Source: an uncultured Chlamydiaceae bacterium
Lineage (GTDB): Bacteria > Chlamydiota > Chlamydiia > Chlamydiales > Parachlamydiaceae
Length of the DNA stretch: 19,508 nt
Assembly: GCA_945957185.1 (NCBI GenBank)
Contig: CAMFKA010000010.1
Span: forward strand, 1 to 19,508
Direction of reading: 5' to 3'
The notes below the pieces were generated by a model. That model made no database searches. It was given only the letters and a program-made list of their open reading frames with translations, and was not told where the DNA came from. Each line of letters opens with the position of its first letter. The first letter of the stretch is position 1. The translations under genes and the position numbers were made by a program. Positions 14,279 through 19,508 of this stretch are shown here, one piece after another.

Positions 14279-14725
14279 ATGAAATTTAAAACGAATCTCA
14301 AACCATCCTTTAGCTTAATTGACCTCACTCCGCTCGTTGATGTGATCTTTTTGCTGCTAATTTTTTTCATTGTCACTTCCGATATCCTTCCTCTAAAGTC
14401 CCTTCATATTGAAAACCCTCCATTATTCAAAGAAGCCGCCCCACTAACAACACAACTGCTCGTGGTGATGGATGCTCAAAATGTCATCTATGTCGGATCT
14501 AAAAAGAACATCGTCGATTTTACCTCTCTCAAGGCACACATAACAGATGAAATCGCTGCATTAAAATCGTTGCACGCCGGACTTTTACCTACTGTCGTAC
14601 TTAGCGTTGATAAGCAGGTTGATTACGGAGCGTTTTTACAGCTGTTTTCTATCGCTCAAGAGTGCTGCTCGAAAATTCGATTGGTCTACCATTTTGTCGA
14701 GGATCCTTCTCATGTTGAAAATTGA
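14279..14725 (+). CDS. exbD: ExbD/TolR-family motor subunit
   Basis: 148 residues. A short cytoplasmic N-terminus is followed by one membrane helix (about 18-39) with the proton-carrying aspartate Asp21 in TPLVDVIFLLLIFFIVTS, then a periplasmic domain of ~105 residues with the usual QLLVVMDAQNVIYVGSKKN and PTVVLSVDKQVDYGAFLQL strands. Asp21 corresponds to the essential Asp of ExbD/TolR. The ATG directly follows the exbB stop with no gap. Its own 3' end overlaps the next gene by 14 bases, so the cluster is translated as a unit. Confidence 0.93.
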   Translation: MKFKTNLKPSFSLIDLTPLVDVIFLLLIFFIVTSDILPLKSLHIENPPLFKEAAPLTTQLLVVMDAQNVIYVGSKKNIVDFTSLKAHITDEIAALKSLHAGLLPTVVLSVDKQVDYGAFLQLFSIAQECCSKIRLVYHFVEDPSHVEN

Positions 14726-15395
14726 ACGACAAAAAGGGGTGGTGGCAGTTTCTGCGGAAACGCGGAAACAGCGCTCTTTTATTTTCGTCGCTTTCGCTTA
14801 CGCTTTTGCTATCCATGCTGCAGGAATTACTCTATTCCATATCTCCCCTTTAAATATTCTAGGAAAGGGTGTGGATACCATTCCTCCGGCAGCTGTCACT
14901 TCCGAATGGAAAGAAGAGATCGTCTCCTCCATCCAAGAAACGACTCGCGAAATCGCTCTGATGCCCCCTCCGCGTCACGCTCCATTTGAACAAGCTCTTC
15001 CTGATGTACTACAAAATCGTATGTTGTCGCTGCCGTGGGACCTTTGGTTTCAAAATGAAATCACAGCCTATTTGGACCAGACATTTTTGAAGGAATTGGC
15101 TTCTCAAGCAACAGGAATCGATGTATTTGTTTCGGGAGACCTCTCGGAACGGACTTTCGAGTGGAAAAATCCCCCCAAAGAGATTCCGGAAAACTTGGAG
15201 AGTTATCCCGCTATAGCTAAATTTGCCGTTGATGTGCATGAAACAACGGGAGAAATTTTCCGAAAAAAATTTGTTGACGGAGATCGTAAGCTGGAAGGTA
15301 TTGCGAGCAAGTGGGTCGATCAGGTTGTATTTGAACCTAAGCACGACCGTTTTTCTTCCAAAGGTGAAATTGTGATGATGGTGGGGCCACCATGA
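14712..15395 (+). CDS. Single-TM envelope protein, putative third partner of the ExbBD motor
   Basis: 227 residues from ATG 14712. GAGGAT lies about 7 bases upstream, inside exbD; the frame is open to 14607 but that part only mirrors exbD. A charged cytoplasmic N-terminus (1-21) is followed by one helix (RSFIFVAFAYAFAIHAAGIT, 21-40) and a ~185-residue periplasmic part with a short proline-rich linker (LMPPPRHAPFEQALP). The topology is that of TonB/TolA, but I see no TonB C-terminal motif or lysine/alanine-rich TolA helix. Chlamydiaceae have an unnamed protein at the same place after ExbD (CT598, from memory). Function inferred only from position and topology. Its last four bases overlap the next gene (ATGA). 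Confidence 0.75.
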   Translation: MLKIERQKGVVAVSAETRKQRSFIFVAFAYAFAIHAAGITLFHISPLNILGKGVDTIPPAAVTSEWKEEIVSSIQETTREIALMPPPRHAPFEQALPDVLQNRMLSLPWDLWFQNEITAYLDQTFLKELASQATGIDVFVSGDLSERTFEWKNPPKEIPENLESYPAIAKFAVDVHETTGEIFRKKFVDGDRKLEGIASKWVDQVVFEPKHDRFSSKGEIVMMVGPP

Positions 15396-15613
15396 TTGAG
15401 ATTTCGTCCGGAACGGCGGTTATTTTCTATTTAGGTATCTGTCTATTTGCCATTCTTGGCATTTGGGGGTGGCAGCATTTTCGGGGCAGAAACCGGAAAA
15501 TTGTTCTATCCGAAAAAAAATTAGTGGTTTGTGAATACTGCCATTTTGCTTATCTCGATAATGGAATTAAAAAAGTGACGAAGTGTCCGCAGTGTCAATC
15601 GTTCAATGGTTAG
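15392..15613 (+). CDS. Membrane-anchored zinc-ribbon small protein
   Basis: 73 residues: an N-terminal hydrophobic helix (8-27), a basic stretch (HFRGRNRK) and then a four-cysteine zinc ribbon, C47-x-x-C50 and C65-x-x-C68, in the cytoplasm by the positive-inside rule. The start ATG overlaps the stop of the preceding gene (ATGA) with GGTGGGG just upstream. I recognise no named family. As the last gene of the exbBD cluster it may regulate or assemble that complex. The stop codon TAG lies inside the left half of the CIRCE-like operator of groES. Confidence 0.72.
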   Translation: MIEISSGTAVIFYLGICLFAILGIWGWQHFRGRNRKIVLSEKKLVVCEYCHFAYLDNGIKKVTKCPQCQSFNG

Positions 15614-15636
15614 CACTCGGGTAATTCATTTGCTAA
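15610..15636 (+). promoter_or_regulatory. CIRCE-like HrcA operator upstream of groES
   Basis: The left half TTAGCACTC (15610-15618) is a perfect CIRCE half-site. After exactly nine bases comes ATTTGCTAA (15628-15636), matching six of nine positions of GAGTGCTAA, with the outer TGCTAA intact. HrcA is the heat-shock repressor that binds CIRCE in chlamydiae and many other bacteria. The element lies 69 bases before the groES ATG and includes the TAG stop (15611-15613) of the zinc-ribbon gene. Confidence 0.72.
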
Positions 15637-15640
15637 ATCC

Positions 15641-15670
15641 TTGACGAAAATCCCCCTCCTCCGCTAATCT
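15641..15670 (+). promoter_or_regulatory. groES-groEL promoter candidate
   Basis: TTGACG (15641-15646, five of six consensus bases) and TAATCT (15665-15670, weaker) are separated by 18 bases, four bases downstream of the CIRCE-like element. Transcription would begin near 15677. The -10 is poor, so a promoter overlapping the operator itself is an alternative. Confidence 0.45.
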
Positions 15671-15704
15671 GAGTGTCACTAGAATAACAGGGAGATGAAA
15701 AATT

Positions 15705-15995
15705 ATGGCTCAGAAAATTAAACCTCTTGGCAACCGCGTATTGATTAAAAGATCTAAACCTCTTAGCGCCAAAGGCGGAATCCTCCTTCCCGAGACATCG
15801 AAAGAGAAACCCAAAGAGGGAGAAGTCATCGCTGTCGGCCCAGGACGCTACGATGAAAGTGGAACTCTTAAACCTGTAGATCTAAAAGTCGGCGATAAAG
15901 TGCTTTTCAGCAACTATGCGGGTACCGAAGTGAAATTGGATGATGAAGATCTACTCATCCTTTCCGAAGACGATATCCTCGTTGTCCTAACCTAA
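15705..15995 (+). CDS. groES: Co-chaperonin GroES (Hsp10)
   Basis: 96 residues, standard length. GroES forms the seven-membered lid of the GroEL folding chamber. The sequence starts KIKPLGNRVLIKRSK, carries the mobile loop AKGGILLPETSKEKP (22-36) that docks on GroEL, then GEVIAVGPGRYDESG and GDKVLFSNYAGTEV, and ends DEDLLILSEDDILVVL. GGGAGA lies about 9 bases before the ATG. It is 24 bases upstream of groEL and preceded by the CIRCE-like operator and promoter candidate, so heat-shock control by HrcA is expected. Confidence 0.97.
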   Translation: MAQKIKPLGNRVLIKRSKPLSAKGGILLPETSKEKPKEGEVIAVGPGRYDESGTLKPVDLKVGDKVLFSNYAGTEVKLDDEDLLILSEDDILVVLT

Positions 15996-17690
<1,695 letters not shown>

Positions 17691-17695
17691 TAGAA

Positions 17696-17935
17696 ATGCC
17701 TACATACGACTACCACTGCACCATTTGCCAACACAAATTGGAACTTTTTCAAAAGATTTCTGATCCATTGGAGAAAATTTGCCCCCAATGTGGACACGAG
17801 TCTCTTAAAAGAGGACCGGGAGGTGGTGCAGGGCTTTCGTTTGTAGGGTCGGGTTTTTACCAGACGGACTATACAGCACGTCCCAAAGAGAGTAACAGCT
17901 GCCCTTGTTGCAATGGCGGCGGTTGCTCCCGCTAA
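17696..17935 (+). CDS. FmdB-family zinc-ribbon protein
   Basis: 79 residues. The N-terminal MPTYDYHC8-TIC11 and C29-PQC32 make the FmdB-type (CxxC) regulatory zinc ribbon; GSGFYQTDY (51-59) is the usual family middle motif. The tail is cysteine-rich (C69, C71, C72, C77; SCPCCNGGGC), more than most relatives, and might bind a second metal. The ATG is 5 bases after the groEL stop without its own clear ribosome binding site, so it is presumably translated with groEL. The family has no firm biochemical role. A fmdB-type gene directly after groEL means it would share the heat-shock transcript. Confidence 0.9.
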   Translation: MPTYDYHCTICQHKLELFQKISDPLEKICPQCGHESLKRGPGGGAGLSFVGSGFYQTDYTARPKESNSCPCCNGGGCSR

Positions 17936-18041
17936 ATCCGATTTTACCCCACTGAGATACTAGACCGAGGACGGCACAAGCGCAATGTCGTCAACTCTCA
18001 AGAAACAATAGCAAGACAACGCGGAGACACAGAGACACAAA
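17936..18041. other. Spacer between fmdB-like gene and IS, no gene
   Basis: 106 bases without a coding frame or clear terminator. GAGACACA occurs twice in tandem (18024-18031, 18032-18039) directly before the IS left end. Because the right flank of the IS is outside the window, a target duplication cannot be identified. Confidence 0.5.
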
Positions 18042-18058
18042 CTCGAGTTTAGCATTTT
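18042..18058 (+). repeat. IS left terminal inverted repeat
   Basis: CTCGAGTTTAGCATTTT, identical to the reverse complement of 19492-19508. The inner flank repeats TAGCAT (18050-18055 and 18060-18065), which may be a subterminal transposase contact. Confidence 0.93.
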
Positions 18059-18072
18059 ATAGCATAAAAAAA

Positions 18073-18134
18073 GGCAGATCAGTATCTTAAATCTTCTTTC
18101 ATACCACTGATAAAGGATTTATGACTGATCTGCC
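18073..18134 (+). promoter_or_regulatory. Inverted repeat enclosing the transposase translation start
   Basis: GGCAGATCAGT (18073-18083) is perfectly complementary to ACTGATCTGCC (18124-18134), which is codons 2-5 of the transposase. The 40-base loop holds the AAAGGA ribosome binding site and the ATG. A competing shorter pairing exists between ATCAGT (18078-18083) and ACTGAT (18106-18111). In transcripts entering from outside, the stem could hinder initiation, a device known from IS10 and IS50. The structure is seen in sequence; the regulatory role is inferred. Confidence 0.6.
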
Positions 18135-19491
18135 AGCTTCTATTCTACACATTTTAGCCTTCTTTGCACCATTATTTTCTCGACCTGTTTATCAAAATGC
18201 TCTTGATTTAATCGTGGCCCATTTTCTTTGCCCTGGTAAACGTACTGTCACAAATCTCATTAAATGCTTAGGAAAGCACACTGACAGTAAATTTACTAAA
18301 TACTTCTATGTCCTTCGTAAGGCCAAATGGTCCACCTTTGATTCAAGCAAAATCTTGCTCTTGTTAATCATTGATAAATTGCTTCCAGAAGACGCTCAAA
18401 TTGAAATTAATATCGATGCCCACTTGAATAGACGGCGAGGTCCAAAAATTAAAGGTCTCGGATATCATCGTGATGCTGTTGCATCAACTAAACACCAAAA
18501 AGCTTTCGCTACAGGGCACAATTGGCTTGTGGCCACTATTTGCGTATATATATTTGGATCAAAATATAAATGGAGCTTACCATTTTTATCGTATCTGTTA
18601 ACCCCTGAAAAGCCTCTGTCCAGTAGTCGTAATGAATCCGATCTAAAAGGTAAAAAACGTCACAAAAAAATGACGAAAGTAACAAGTCAATTCATTATTC
18701 AGATTCGTCGTTGGCTTGGTCCAACGAGAAAAATAGCGATTGTTGCGGATAGTGCTTTTTGTTGTCGTGAGATTTGTAAAACCTGTATTAAATATAATGT
18801 TCTTTTTTGCACTCAGCTGAGACTAAATGCAAGTCTCTACGATTTCCCTCCGATTCAAAAAAGTAAACGAGGTCGTCCTAGAGTGGTTGGTGAACGATTG
18901 CCCACTTTAGAAACTTTAACGAAAGATAAAAAACAAAAATGGATACGAATAACGGTTCCTTGGTATAGCGGGAAACTTAAACAGCTTGATGTTCTTACTG
19001 GTACTTGTCTGTGGTATCATAATAGTGTGGGAGGAGTGCCTATACGATGGATACTTACTAAAGATCCTACAGGAGAAAACAAGCCAATGGCAATTTTAGT
19101 CACTGATTTTGGAGTGTGTGCATGGGAAGCCATAAGCCTTTTTGTGGGAAGATGGCCAATCGAAACTACATTTCAAGAAATTAACCAACATTTAGGTTTG
19201 GAGAGTATTCATACGTGGTCAGACACAAGTGTAAATCGAACCGCACCTACTATAATAGCTTCTTATTCTTTAGCCTGTTTAGTGGTTCATCAATCTGTTG
19301 AGACATCTGGGATAGCTATTACCCCTCAAACTACGTCTTGGTATGATAAAAAAACAGTGACTTTCTCCGATGTGATGATTTATCTTAAACTATTGATTCT
19401 TAATAAAAAATATTTTCCTCAGCGGGGTAAAAACAAGAAGTGTAGAAAAATAGACCCGCACGATCTTTTCTACTGGATGGCGTGTGCTTAG
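18121..19491 (+). CDS. DDE transposase (IS4/IS701-like superfamily)
   Basis: 456 residues, intact. RNase-H-like DDE transposase that would cut and join the ends of this IS. Candidate catalytic residues are Asp99 (IEINIDAHL), Asp210 (KIAIVADSAF) and Glu348 in FVGRWPIETTFQEINQHLG, which fits the IS4-type Y-(2)-R-(3)-E-(6)-K signature with Phe341 for Tyr and Asn355 for Lys. An insertion of beta-rich sequence lies between the second Asp and the Glu, as in IS4-like enzymes. The ATG 18121 has AAAGGA three bases upstream. The TAG stop ends at 19491, touching the right inverted repeat. Codon use is more AT-rich than in groEL. Exact family (IS4 versus IS701 or another DDE group) not settled. Confidence 0.9.
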   Translation: MTDLPASILHILAFFAPLFSRPVYQNALDLIVAHFLCPGKRTVTNLIKCLGKHTDSKFTKYFYVLRKAKWSTFDSSKILLLLIIDKLLPEDAQIEINIDAHLNRRRGPKIKGLGYHRDAVASTKHQKAFATGHNWLVATICVYIFGSKYKWSLPFLSYLLTPEKPLSSSRNESDLKGKKRHKKMTKVTSQFIIQIRRWLGPTRKIAIVADSAFCCREICKTCIKYNVLFCTQLRLNASLYDFPPIQKSKRGRPRVVGERLPTLETLTKDKKQKWIRITVPWYSGKLKQLDVLTGTCLWYHNSVGGVPIRWILTKDPTGENKPMAILVTDFGVCAWEAISLFVGRWPIETTFQEINQHLGLESIHTWSDTSVNRTAPTIIASYSLACLVVHQSVETSGIAITPQTTSWYDKKTVTFSDVMIYLKLLILNKKYFPQRGKNKKCRKIDPHDLFYWMACA

Positions 19492-19508
19492 AAAATGCTA
19501 AACTCGAG
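19492..19508 (-). repeat. IS right terminal inverted repeat, at the sequence end
   Basis: AAAATGCTAAACTCGAG, the exact inverse of the left repeat at 18042-18058. It starts on the base after the transposase stop codon and finishes on the last base of the window. Confidence 0.93.

Larger units (their letters stand above)
18042..19508 (+). mobile_element. Complete or near-complete IS element with DDE transposase
   Basis: The element is bounded by 17-base perfect inverted repeats (18042-18058 and 19492-19508; 19 of 20 bases if extended inward) and encloses one intact transposase gene. Visible length is 1,467 bases. The outer edge begins with the palindrome CTCGAG, so the true ends could extend a few bases further. 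The sequence ends exactly at the right repeat, as expected when an assembly breaks at a multicopy IS. The element is visibly more AT-rich than groESL beside it. Confidence 0.9.

Overview
The window (19,508 bases, roughly mid-40s % GC by eye) looks like a contig from a chlamydia-like bacterium (phylum Chlamydiota, probably an environmental Parachlamydiales-type lineage). The grounds are gene content and order. EF-P lies close to a short AMP nucleosidase, as efp and amn do in Chlamydia as I remember it. An ExbB-ExbD pair is followed by an unnamed one-TM protein, as in the Chlamydia CT596-CT598 neighbourhood. A groES-groEL operon carries a CIRCE-like operator. The taxonomic call is inference from memory and no search was run. 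Bases 1-44 are not biological: they are the end of an Illumina P7 adapter, an i7 index and the Nextera read-2 transposon end. The right edge stops exactly on the last base of an insertion-sequence inverted repeat, so both ends are library or assembly boundaries.

Layout. (1) 45-1711, minus strand: efp, its presumed modifying ligase epmA (joined by a TAATG overlap), and the start of a small membrane protein. (2) 1712-2059: a gene-free region with an efp promoter candidate and two facing arrays of an 8-base repeat (AACGATNN, then ATCGTTAT). (3) 2060-3016, minus: a metal-dependent amidohydrolase/decarboxylase-like protein. (4) 3295-6218, plus: AMP nucleosidase, a DUF2892/YgaP-like membrane protein and an S9 acyl-peptidase. 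(5) 6209-6356: a second facing pair of the octamer array between convergent genes, which supplies the stop codon of the peptidase. (6) 6346-8724, minus: an overlapping operon of rmlC/rfbC, an extended SDR epimerase/reductase and a GT2 glycosyltransferase (rhamnose-like surface sugar), with a good promoter candidate. (7) 8969-11846, minus: a membrane sensor histidine kinase and an unrecognised 174-residue protein, ending in a long hairpin. (8) About 11914-15613, plus: TPR periplasmic protein, ExbB/TolQ, ExbD/TolR, a one-TM protein and a membrane-anchored zinc ribbon, tightly packed with overlaps. (9) 15610-17935, plus: CIRCE-like operator, groES, groEL and an FmdB-type zinc ribbon. (10) 18042-19508: an IS element with 17-bp perfect inverted repeats and an intact DDE transposase.

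Functional links. EF-P with its conserved Lys34 and EpmA form a translation-factor modification pair. The RmlC-SDR-GT2 trio points to synthesis and transfer of a deoxysugar. The TPR-ExbB-ExbD cluster is a proton-motive-force-driven envelope machine whose third partner is not a recognisable TonB/TolA. The IS lies downstream of groESL-fmdB in the same orientation. An 11-bp inverted repeat around its transposase start could silence translation from read-through transcripts.

Most worth following are the octamer arrays (inverted pairs, higher-order duplication, gene ends rewritten by the repeat), the IS translation-blocking hairpin, the degenerate CIRCE fused to an upstream stop codon, and the compact ExbBD cluster. 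I did not find a clear new defence or biosynthetic system.
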